Below, piece after piece: positions 24,675 to 32,323 of a DNA stretch of 41,065 nt. Origin of the DNA: Candidatus Neomarinimicrobiota bacterium (GTDB lineage: Bacteria > Fidelibacterota > UBA8477 > JABMPR01). The notes under the pieces are model-generated. The model had not been told where the DNA came from. It saw only the letters and a list, made by a program, of their open reading frames with translations, and ran no database searches. Within the stretch, counting starts at the first letter, position 1; each line of letters opens with the position of its first letter. A program made the translations under genes and the position numbers. The stretch is from positions 1 to 41,065 of the forward strand of contig JADHUM010000037.1 in assembly GCA_016784545.1 (NCBI GenBank), written 5' to 3'.

Positions 24675-25907
24675 ATGTATACATTTAGAAAATATGATCA
24701 TAACAAAGACATTGAAGCAGCCAAAAGAATCTGGCGTGAAGTACAATGGATTGAAGACATCTCTGAAGAAAAATTACTTGAAGCCTTTCTGGGTAAGGGA
24801 AGAGCTCTGGTTGCTGACCTGAATGGGAGCGCTGAATGTCTGGTTACAGCCAATCCTGGCAAAATGAGATTCTTGAAAAAAGACTTACCCCTATCAGTAG
24901 TCTCGTCAGTTACAACAAGCAGAATTGCACGCAAACAAGGTCTGGCAAAAAAGTTGACTGCCCAACTCATTGCTGAGGAGGCTGAAGCAGGCGCAGCCGT
25001 CTCAACCCTGGGAATTTTTGAACAAGGGTTTTACGATCAACTGGGATACGGTAGTGGCAGTTATGTACACTGGATGAGTTTTGATCCAGCTGACATTACT
25101 ATAGAAAAAAGTTTTCGTCCTCCTCAGCGTCTAAAAGGGGAGGATTGGAAGCAAATTCATCACGCACTTCAAAACCGGAAAACCCAGCATGGGGGGGTCA
25201 CGATAACCCAGGAAAATCTAATTGAAGCCGAATTGGCATGGATAAAAAAGGGTTTTGGCCTGGGTTATTCAGATGGCACAAAGGGGGAATTGACTCACTT
25301 CTTCTGGGCTAGCAGTAAGGGTGAGCACGGTCCTATGGATATTCATATGATGGCATTTCAGACCATGGACCAATTTATCGAATTGATGGCATTGATTAAG
25401 TCCCTGGGGGATCAAATTCGACTGGTCAAAATGAGAGAACCTGGAGGGATACAGCTTCAGGATTTGATTAAAAATCCTTTCCGATCAAGAATTGTCACCG
25501 AGAAATCAGGCTTTGAGCACATCAATCGAGCCACTGCTTACTGGCAGACAAGAATCTGCAATCTGGAAACATGCATTGAAGCCACACAATTAAATTCCAG
25601 ATCCCTGCGCTTTAATCTTGATCTCAGTGACCCGCTTGAAGAGCTCATAGACTCGGAAATGACTTGGCGAGGATGTGCCGGTGAGTATACAGTCGAACTT
25701 GGACCCACATCTCACCTTAGCAAGGGATTAGATAAATCGCTCCCGACGCTGGTCACCGATATTGGCACATTCACTCGCATGTGGCTGGGCGTCAGGCCGG
25801 CTACGGGTTTAGCAGCCACTGGCAGGCTAAGTAGTCCAGAATCGCTGCTGAACGATTTGGATGAAGTGCTCTGTCTTCCTAATCCCCATCCGGATTGGGA
25901 TTATTAA
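24675..25907 (+). CDS. Eis-like GNAT acetyltransferase with SCP2-like C-terminus
   Basis: A 410-residue protein of Eis length and plan: an N-terminal GNAT domain with the acetyl-CoA loop SRIARKQGLAKKL (VTTSRIARKQGLAKKLTAQL), then 'GAAVSTLGIFEQGFYDQLGYGSG', a second GNAT-like domain, and a C-terminal SCP2-like domain (LRFNLDLSDPLEELI...DIGTFTRMWLGV). It ends in an aromatic residue (PDWDY); in the mycobacterial enzyme the C-terminal carboxylate takes part in catalysis, so this may be meaningful. Family members acetylate amines, including aminoglycosides in mycobacteria; the natural substrate here is unknown. Divergently oriented from the penicillin-binding protein gene. Confidence 0.85.
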   Translation: MYTFRKYDHNKDIEAAKRIWREVQWIEDISEEKLLEAFLGKGRALVADLNGSAECLVTANPGKMRFLKKDLPLSVVSSVTTSRIARKQGLAKKLTAQLIAEEAEAGAAVSTLGIFEQGFYDQLGYGSGSYVHWMSFDPADITIEKSFRPPQRLKGEDWKQIHHALQNRKTQHGGVTITQENLIEAELAWIKKGFGLGYSDGTKGELTHFFWASSKGEHGPMDIHMMAFQTMDQFIELMALIKSLGDQIRLVKMREPGGIQLQDLIKNPFRSRIVTEKSGFEHINRATAYWQTRICNLETCIEATQLNSRSLRFNLDLSDPLEELIDSEMTWRGCAGEYTVELGPTSHLSKGLDKSLPTLVTDIGTFTRMWLGVRPATGLAATGRLSSPESLLNDLDEVLCLPNPHPDWDY

Positions 25908-26016
25908 GTCGCAAGACTCCAATGAAAAAATTATGTACAGAACGCATAGTTGCGTGCATCTCTTTAGCAACTATATTTTGGGCATAATTCTGACTTGAGA
26001 ACAAATGGGAGCGTTC

Positions 26017-27252
26017 ATGGGACGTAAATATTTACCTCTGAGTATGGTCATCTTTGCTATCCTGCTAAATGCCTGTAGTTCGCAAAAAGTGGGTGTCTAT
26101 GATGACTTGAATAAGAGTAAAATGGATAAGTCATTTGACAAATATATGGGTACTCCCTACAAATGGGGAGGCACCGAGCCAGGTCGTGGTGTGGATTGCT
26201 CAGGGTTAACATCAGGTGTTTACCGTGATCAGGGGATTATCATTCCAAGAACTTCCAGCATGCAATACACAGTAGGTGATGAAGTCTCCAGGGATGAACT
26301 TCAATATGGAGATTTAATATTTTTTGATACGCTGGGAAAGGGTGTCAGTCATGTCGGGGTCTATACCAAGAGCGACAAGATGATTCACGCCAGCACCAGT
26401 GCTGGGGTCACAGAAGTTCCTCTGGATACGGACTACTGGATGAGACGTTACATTGGTGCCAGACGATTGACGGGCTCCGATTATCGTTCTGGTGAGGTTG
26501 CAGGAGAATTCCATTTGCTTCCCAAGGCATATCCCATCCGGATTCGCCGACTCATAGATATCCCTACTGCTGATGTGATAGAAAATCGATTTATCGGCTT
26601 GGATATCCAGAATGATGCCCAGGGTAACCTCAGAGTTGCCAGTGCAGTAAGCCTGTGGAATCGCTGGGAGTTTGGGGCAGAAATTCAGGTCAATCAGTTT
26701 CTCGGACACAACATGGATAACTTTGGATTTGAGCTGCCCTTTGTGAGCACCAAATTTCGATTCTGGGAGCAAAAAGGGAAGCTACTTCCCTCTCTGGCAA
26801 TTGGTGCTGAAAGCAATAGCAGGAATTGGACAGTGACGACTGATACCAACTCTGTTGAAATAGTTGAAAACCGCTGGAGTCCACCCCGCAATGCCTATAT
26901 GGTCGCCTCATATAAATATGAGCGCTTCAAAAAATTGCATCTGGGTCGAGGGCGAGTGAGTGGGGGTATCGCCACGACGGACCTTTTCGCTTATCATGAT
27001 AAGTCGGCCACCTATGATGGAAATGATGACACTTATTTCTTTTTTGGAGTTGAGCAGCAAATCACCCGACGACTCCTGACTACTATAGAATTTGACCACG
27101 TCTTTTTAAAAGACATAGGGATCACCTGGAATATGGGGTTCCAGTTTGCTCTGAATAATTCATCCAGCATTGCCTATACATGGCGGAATGTTGGCGCTCG
27201 GGAGCGTTCGTTGGAGCGTGCCATGCAGTTCAGTTACATACTTGAATATTAG
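26017..27252 (+). CDS. NlpC/P60 lipoprotein fused to a beta-barrel-like C-terminal domain
   Basis: A 411-residue lipoprotein: signal MGRKYLPLSMVIFAILLNAC with lipidated Cys20. An NlpC/P60 (C40) cysteine peptidase domain of about 110 residues follows: nucleophile C61 in GVDCSGL, H112 in VSHVGVY, third-position His H124 in MIHAS. Then come about 240 residues of alternating strands (FRFWEQKGKLLPSLAIGAES; DDTYFFFGVEQQITRRLLTTIEFDH; WNMGFQFALNNSSSIAYTW) ending in ...FSYILEY, as in outer-membrane barrels. The ATG at 26017 is preferred over 26005 because GGGAG precedes it by 5 nt. The peptidase would cut peptide stems of peptidoglycan. It is followed after 13 nt by the next gene, so these are one transcript. 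Confidence 0.8.
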   Translation: MGRKYLPLSMVIFAILLNACSSQKVGVYDDLNKSKMDKSFDKYMGTPYKWGGTEPGRGVDCSGLTSGVYRDQGIIIPRTSSMQYTVGDEVSRDELQYGDLIFFDTLGKGVSHVGVYTKSDKMIHASTSAGVTEVPLDTDYWMRRYIGARRLTGSDYRSGEVAGEFHLLPKAYPIRIRRLIDIPTADVIENRFIGLDIQNDAQGNLRVASAVSLWNRWEFGAEIQVNQFLGHNMDNFGFELPFVSTKFRFWEQKGKLLPSLAIGAESNSRNWTVTTDTNSVEIVENRWSPPRNAYMVASYKYERFKKLHLGRGRVSGGIATTDLFAYHDKSATYDGNDDTYFFFGVEQQITRRLLTTIEFDHVFLKDIGITWNMGFQFALNNSSSIAYTWRNVGARERSLERAMQFSYILEY

Positions 27253-27265
27253 AGGGAGAATAGCT

Positions 27266-28141
27266 ATGCCTTTTCGCTGGAGACCTGATGGAAAATTTGT
27301 GAAGAACCTGCCCAACACGCGGAGGATAATGCCATTTCTCATGCATGGCAGAACTGAATCGACAGTTTACTATGAACAGCACATTGAAGTGGAAAAAGCC
27401 TGGAAGTATGTGGAGGATTTTCAAAAAGAAACGGGACTAAAGGCCAGTATCTTACATCTCATTATCTGGAGGTCCGCTCAGGTTTTTAAGGAGCGACCTG
27501 GTTTGAATCGATTTGTAGCTGGTCGGCGCATTTTTCAGCGTGACGGGATTTGGGTCAGCTTCTCTATGAAAAAAGAGATGAATGATGAAGCGCCCATCGT
27601 TGTCGTCAAAAAGAAAATTAATCCTGACTGGTCCTTTGAAGAAACAGTTCGAAATATTCAGGGTGGCATCAAAAAGGGTCGTGAAGGTGCAAGATCAGTT
27701 TCGGATAAGGAGATGGATCTGGTATTCATGTTTCCAATGTTCATGGTTAGTTTTTTTACCTGGTTGCTGAAAACACTCAATCATTTTGGGTTACTACCGG
27801 GATTTATGATTAAAGGCGATGAATTGTATGCTAGTCTGTTCATCGCCAATCTGGGAAGTATTGGTCTTCAGCCAGCCTATCATCACCTGTATGAGTGGGG
27901 TGACATCCCCATCTTTATGGCTCTGGGGACAAACGAGCCTCGCATGGCCCTCGATGATCGTGGTCGTCCCGCCGTGAAAGACATGATGACCATCAAATAC
28001 AGTTTCGATGAACGAATTAATGATGGTTTCTATAGTATCAAGGCCTTGGAATTATTGAAAAATCTGGTTGAAAATCCTGAGATGGAACTGGAACAACCCA
28101 CCGTGGAAAAAATCCCAGGCGAGGATACGCTGGGGATTTAG
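27266..28141 (+). CDS. 2-oxoacid dehydrogenase E2 acyltransferase-fold protein lacking the usual catalytic His
   Basis: A 291-residue protein with the chloramphenicol acetyltransferase/E2 catalytic fold and no lipoyl or E3-binding domain. The E2 active-site phrase DHRxxDG appears as DERINDG, so the usual His is Glu249; D253 and G254 are kept. Also present are YYEQHIEVEKAWKYVEDFQKETG and 'LFIANLGSIGLQPAYHHLYEWGDIPIFMALG'. A hydrophobic stretch (LVFMFPMFMVSFFTWLL) may be a membrane or core segment. The frame is open 96 nt upstream inside the preceding gene; the ATG at 27266 with GGGAG is chosen. Either a non-canonical acyltransferase or a catalytically dead relative. In an operon between the NlpC-barrel and dehydrogenase genes. 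Confidence 0.75.
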   Translation: MPFRWRPDGKFVKNLPNTRRIMPFLMHGRTESTVYYEQHIEVEKAWKYVEDFQKETGLKASILHLIIWRSAQVFKERPGLNRFVAGRRIFQRDGIWVSFSMKKEMNDEAPIVVVKKKINPDWSFEETVRNIQGGIKKGREGARSVSDKEMDLVFMFPMFMVSFFTWLLKTLNHFGLLPGFMIKGDELYASLFIANLGSIGLQPAYHHLYEWGDIPIFMALGTNEPRMALDDRGRPAVKDMMTIKYSFDERINDGFYSIKALELLKNLVENPEMELEQPTVEKIPGEDTLGI

Positions 28142-28166
28142 CCAATAGCGAAAAGGGCGAATTAAC

Positions 28167-29009
28167 ATGAACATTGGATTTTTGCATCCAGGTGCTATGG
28201 GTATCTCACTGGCCGCTTCAGCTCAGGCGACAGGGCATCAGGCATTTTGGGTTTCTGCAGGGCGCAGCGATGAAACAACGGCTCGAGCTGCTGAACACAA
28301 TCTGAATGAATCGAAATCATTAAAGGACCTTTGTGAAACAACTGATGTTATTGTCTCAGTTTGCCCCCCTCACGCTGCCCAGAATGTTGCCAGTCAAGTA
28401 CTTGAATATTCATTTAGAGGTATCTACGCTGATGTAAATGCCATCTCTCCAGAAAAGGCTAAATCCATTCATCACTTGATGAGTTCAAGAGATATTGATT
28501 TTGTTGATGGGGGGATCATCGGCGGTCCAGCCTGGGAGCCTGAAAGCACCTGGCTTCATTTGGCCGGGGCCAAAGCTGCTGAAGTGGCAGCCTGTTTTCA
28601 AGGAGGACCCCTGGAGACGAATGTTATGGGGACTGAGGTAGGGAAGGCTTCGGCCATCAAAATGTGCTTTGCTGGATATACCAAAGGAACCACTGCTCTA
28701 TTGTGCTCAATTATGGCGACGGCAGATGAACTGGGCATTCGATCAGAATTAGAAAAACAATGGTCCAGGAATGGATCAGATTTTGCCCAGCGCACTATCA
28801 ATCGAATCACTGGGGTGACATTAAAAGCGTGGAGGTTTTCAGGTGAGATGGAAGAAATTGCAGCCACCCTCCAGCGTGCAGGGCAACCATCTGGATTTCA
28901 CCTCTCAGCGAGGGATATCTACGACAGGATTGCACAATATAAGGATGAAAAAGTGACTCCCTCGATTGAAGAGGTCCTTGAAAGCTTAAAAAACGCTAAA
29001 TCAATTTGA
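28167..29009 (+). CDS. NAD(P)-dependent dehydrogenase with DUF1932 C-terminal domain
   Basis: A 280-residue enzyme of the 6-phosphogluconate/3-hydroxyisobutyrate dehydrogenase class. The N-terminal Rossmann fold starts FLHPGAMG (the GxGxMG loop, here with His-Pro). DVIVSVCPP and a DGGIIGGPAW substrate loop follow. The C-terminal helical DUF1932 domain begins at GKASAIKMCFAGYTKGTTAL, which carries the candidate catalytic Lys. AAGGG precedes the ATG. It lies 26 nt after the acyltransferase-like gene and is probably co-transcribed with it. Substrate not assignable; a beta-hydroxyacid is likely from the family. Confidence 0.85.
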   Translation: MNIGFLHPGAMGISLAASAQATGHQAFWVSAGRSDETTARAAEHNLNESKSLKDLCETTDVIVSVCPPHAAQNVASQVLEYSFRGIYADVNAISPEKAKSIHHLMSSRDIDFVDGGIIGGPAWEPESTWLHLAGAKAAEVAACFQGGPLETNVMGTEVGKASAIKMCFAGYTKGTTALLCSIMATADELGIRSELEKQWSRNGSDFAQRTINRITGVTLKAWRFSGEMEEIAATLQRAGQPSGFHLSARDIYDRIAQYKDEKVTPSIEEVLESLKNAKSI

Positions 29010-29096
29010 TGATGGTCATTTTTTTCATGTTAATTTAAAACATGCCAATGTGCATATTATGAGATACAGTTAAAACCTTCGGGGAGGATGCATCAA

Positions 29097-30221
29097 ATGG
29101 ATAGTTATTTTGCACCCGCGGAAAAAGCGACTGAAGAACAACTGCACCAACAGCATTCCATAATATCAGAAAGCCTCTTCATTGAGGGATTGATGGAAAC
29201 GGTTGGCGGGTTGCTGGCCGTTCTAAATGAGCAACGTCAGATTATTTCTATCAATGATTCCTTTCTGAAAATGTTGGGTGTGAAGGATCCAATAGTAGCT
29301 CTGGGTTTACGTCCGGGTAACGCTCTGGATTGTATTCATGCCAGTGGTGCCCCTGCAGGATGTGGGACGACTAAATATTGTTCGACCTGTGGCGCAGCTA
29401 AGGCTATTGTGAGTAGTTTGGAGAGCAACGAGCCTACTGAGGAGATTTGTGCCTTAAAAGCAAATAATCACGGGAGCGATGTTGATCTTGTTCTGAAGGT
29501 TCGGTCCCACCCAGCAGTTATTCAAAACACTCGATATATCATGCTTTTTCTGAGAGATATTACTCTCGAACAGCAAAGAGCTGCGCTTGAAAGAACCTTT
29601 TTCCACGATATCAACAACATGCTATCTGGTCTGGTTGGAGCCAGTGAAATTTTAGCTCGTGATGAGAACAAATCCCCCATGGTTGATATTGTCCGTCGTT
29701 CTTCCCTGCGATTGCAGAAGGCCGTTGAAATTCAGAGATTTTTGCTGGAGAGTGGTGCAGATTACAATAATCTAGTGCAACAAAATACTTCGCTTGGTCA
29801 GATTCGGGAAGACATGATGACCCTTTTCCTTCAACATCCGGCTAGCAAAAATAAGCACCTCGTTTATGCTGAAGATTTTGAAGATTTTATTATCACAACG
29901 GATGTATCGCTTATGGAGAGAGTAATTGCGAATATGATTACTAATGCACTGGAAGCATCAGACGAAGGTGATTCCGTACATGTTTCACATGCGCTTGAGA
30001 CCAATAGAGTGAGCATCAATGTTCATAATAATCAAGTCATTCCTGAGGATGTCCGCCTGAGAGTATTTCAGCGAAATTTCAGCACCAAAGGTCAGTCAGG
30101 CAGAGGGCTGGGCACCTTCTCCATGAAACTGTTTGGAGAAAATATATTGGGAGGGGATGTTCACTTCACCTCAAAGCCAAAGGCAGGAACAACCTTTACT
30201 TTTTCACTCCCCATCATGTAA
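29097..30221 (+). CDS. Orphan sensor histidine kinase with Cys-rich PAS-like domain
   Basis: A 374-residue cytoplasmic kinase with no transmembrane helix. A PAS-like sensor (about 30-160) carries four cysteines, C79 and C89-x5-C95-x2-C98 (AGCGTTKYCSTC), possibly a metal or redox site. The kinase core follows: phospho-acceptor H170 in FFHDINNMLSG, N-box with N283 (ANMITNALEAS), a G1 region reading VHNNQVIP instead of DxGxG, and GRGLGTFSMKLFGE as the ATP lid/G2. The ATG at 29097 is preferred over 29088 because GGGGAGG is 9 nt away rather than touching it. No response regulator is adjacent. Confidence 0.85.
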   Translation: MDSYFAPAEKATEEQLHQQHSIISESLFIEGLMETVGGLLAVLNEQRQIISINDSFLKMLGVKDPIVALGLRPGNALDCIHASGAPAGCGTTKYCSTCGAAKAIVSSLESNEPTEEICALKANNHGSDVDLVLKVRSHPAVIQNTRYIMLFLRDITLEQQRAALERTFFHDINNMLSGLVGASEILARDENKSPMVDIVRRSSLRLQKAVEIQRFLLESGADYNNLVQQNTSLGQIREDMMTLFLQHPASKNKHLVYAEDFEDFIITTDVSLMERVIANMITNALEASDEGDSVHVSHALETNRVSINVHNNQVIPEDVRLRVFQRNFSTKGQSGRGLGTFSMKLFGENILGGDVHFTSKPKAGTTFTFSLPIM

Positions 30222-30460
30222 CTTTCTGTCAAAATGCTTTGATTCCCTGACTTGTTACAAGAGGCTCGCAAAGTCGTTTTAAATTGTAATTATGGAACTC
30301 GCGCTTGCTTGTCTCAGTATTTCAACAACTATTTGTTGGGAGTGATTTTTGACCCTTTGGTGGCTTATGGGATTGGAGTTTTGTTAGCCACATCTGTAGA
30401 TTTAAAAATATTTGCGTAACGCCTCAGTTTCTGGGAGTTAAAGAGTAAACCAATTAGAAC

Positions 30461-31378
30461 ATGAACGGAACAGCACTTGAGATGAATGCTAAACAGCAAC
30501 CACATATTTTTGCCATTCTCCAGGCACTCCTCGTTACTTTTTTATGGTCGACTTCGTTTATCATTATCAAATGGGGACTGGCAGACATACCTCCCATCAC
30601 CTACGCTGGTTTGAGATATTTCCTGGCCTTCCTGTGCTTTTTACCCTTTATCTTTAAAAAACAATATACCGATGAAATCAGGGGTCTTTCTTCAAAGCAG
30701 TGGAGCAAGTTAATCCTGCTTGGATTTGTATTTTACACCCTGACGCAAGGCACGCAGTTTTTAGGTTTGTCCCTGCTCCCTGCTGTGAGTGTAAGCTTGA
30801 TGTTAAATTTTACTCCAATTGTCGTGGCAATTATGGGCATCCTGTTTATCAATGAAATTCCCAGTCGCCTGCAATGGCTGGGTACTGGTATATTTATAAT
30901 TGGAATCATTTTTTACTTTTTCCCCATCTCTTTTGAAGGGAATCAAGGGTTGGGTTTGCTGGTGATGACATTTGGGGTCCTGGCTAATTCGGGAGCAGGT
31001 ATTCTGGGACGCGATATTAACAGACAGAAGGATATCAGTCCTGTAGTCATCACATTTATCAGTATGGGCGTTGGCTCAATCATATTATTGTTCTCCGGTT
31101 TTCTGTACTCAGGAATCCCCATAATTGACTTCCGGAATTGGCTCTATCTCATCTGGTTGGCAGTGGTGAATACGGCATTTGCATTTACGCTCTGGAATCA
31201 CACACTCCGCTCCATATCTGCCATGGAATCCAGTATCATTAATGGAACCATGCTGATTCAAATTGCCTTTCTTGCCTGGTTTTTTCTGGGTGAAAGGATT
31301 TCTACTCAGGAGGGAATCGGAATGGCCATTGCCGCTCTGGGAGCAATACTGGTTCAATTCAAGCCTTCTAAGGCCTGA
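30461..31378 (+). CDS. DMT superfamily transporter (EamA)
   Basis: A 305-residue inner-membrane transporter with about ten hydrophobic helices in two EamA repeats. The first begins LLVTFLWSTSFIIIKWGLADIPPITYAGLRYF, the second near GLGLLVMTFGVLANSGAGILGRDINR. The phrases 'QFLGLSLLPAVSVSLMLNFTPIVVAIMGILFINE' and 'SIINGTMLIQIAFLAWFFLGERIS' are family hallmarks. The start is uncertain: ATG at 30461 or 30482, neither with a clear ribosome site. Members move metabolites or amino acids; the substrate cannot be read from sequence. Stands alone. Confidence 0.9.
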   Translation: MNGTALEMNAKQQPHIFAILQALLVTFLWSTSFIIIKWGLADIPPITYAGLRYFLAFLCFLPFIFKKQYTDEIRGLSSKQWSKLILLGFVFYTLTQGTQFLGLSLLPAVSVSLMLNFTPIVVAIMGILFINEIPSRLQWLGTGIFIIGIIFYFFPISFEGNQGLGLLVMTFGVLANSGAGILGRDINRQKDISPVVITFISMGVGSIILLFSGFLYSGIPIIDFRNWLYLIWLAVVNTAFAFTLWNHTLRSISAMESSIINGTMLIQIAFLAWFFLGERISTQEGIGMAIAALGAILVQFKPSKA

Positions 31379-31520
31379 AAATATGTGCCTCGCCTGATGA
31401 AGCATGAGTATTGTAGATTGGAGTTCAATTAACTACATTCATCCACTTCTGACAATTTTGAGGTGGTAGTTTTTTTGGATTGTTAGATTCCTCAAAAGGA
31501 AGAATAATAGGGATGACTTC

Positions 31521-31730
31521 ATGCAGCATAGTAACTGGCAATGTCCAAAATGTAAAAACAATGAATATGAAACAGGGCAGTTCGCAGCGACTGGTGGCGG
31601 ACTTTCCAAAATATTTGATGTCCAGAATAAAAAATTTACAACAGTTACCTGCGTGAATTGCAAGTATACTGAGATATATAAATCTGAGACAAGTTCTCTC
31701 GGAAACATACTGGACCTGTTTACCAGCTAG
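31521..31730 (+). CDS. Zinc-ribbon protein (DUF2082/COG3478-like)
   Basis: A 69-residue protein with two Cys pairs, C8-x2-C11 (WQCPKCKNN) and C44-x2-C47 (VTCVNCKYT), joined by 'TGGGLSKIFDVQNKKFTTVTC', the family signature, and ending LGNILDLF. AGGG lies 8 nt before the ATG. Predicted nucleic-acid-binding zinc ribbon; physiological role unknown. Followed by an AU-rich hairpin. Confidence 0.85.
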   Translation: MQHSNWQCPKCKNNEYETGQFAATGGGLSKIFDVQNKKFTTVTCVNCKYTEIYKSETSSLGNILDLFTS

Positions 31731-31741
31731 TCCAACAGTTT

Positions 31742-31780
31742 TAAGTTTTATTGTGTTAATTCTTTGTTAAAACTTAAAGC
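31742..31780. repeat. AT-rich inverted repeat (11-bp arms)
   Basis: TTTAAGTTTTA (31742-31752) and TAAAACTTAAA (31770-31780) pair perfectly across a 17-nt spacer, between the zinc-ribbon stop and the next start. It has no GC stem or T-run, so terminator function is doubtful; operator or mRNA-end structure are alternatives. Confidence 0.5.
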
Positions 31781-31818
31781 CGAGCATGTGCATAAATTTA
31801 ACTGCTTGAGAGGAAAGC

Positions 31819-32244
31819 ATGACCATAATTGACATATCTGCAGCAGTCGTCACAATTATTTTATTTATAATTCTTGCTTACAAAATATACAATAATACAA
31901 AATTGATGCGGGGAACCAAGGAAAAGTCTAGTAGCGATAAAGCCGAAGACTTTATGCAGGGTTTTATGGATCAACCTTTGCTATGGGCGAAGTTGGCCAA
32001 AGGAATAGAGGCGAGCAGTCCTGATGAAGAAGTGCGTATGACTCTAATGGTGACTGCAGCCTTCCAGGGCTTTGAATCCCAGTGTGATGAAGCTGATGCA
32101 GGTGATCTTGAAGAAGGAGAGATATTAGCATTGGAGGAGGCTGTCCACAGAATATGCGCCATGCCGGGTGTGGCAAAATATCTGGAGGATTTGAAACCAG
32201 ACTTCTCACAAAGGCTCCTTGCGATTATTGATCAAACACCCTGA
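31819..32244 (+). CDS. Small membrane-anchored protein, unknown function
   Basis: A 141-residue protein: an N-terminal transmembrane helix (AAVVTIILFIILAYKIYNN) and a soluble, acidic, helix-rich C-terminal domain with MDQPLLWAKLAKGIEASSPDEEVRMTLMVTAAFQG and LEEGEILALEEAVHRICAMPGVAKYLEDLKPDF. AGAGGAAAG is just upstream of the ATG. No family recognised. It precedes the addAB fusion by 79 nt; functional linkage is unproven. Confidence 0.7.
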   Translation: MTIIDISAAVVTIILFIILAYKIYNNTKLMRGTKEKSSSDKAEDFMQGFMDQPLLWAKLAKGIEASSPDEEVRMTLMVTAAFQGFESQCDEADAGDLEEGEILALEEAVHRICAMPGVAKYLEDLKPDFSQRLLAIIDQTP

Positions 32245-32323
32245 CCGCTATACTTTATCAAACCACAGCTTACAATACGTATTTGTGTTTAATGCAGATG
32301 CATCTATCCAAAATTAAAACAGT

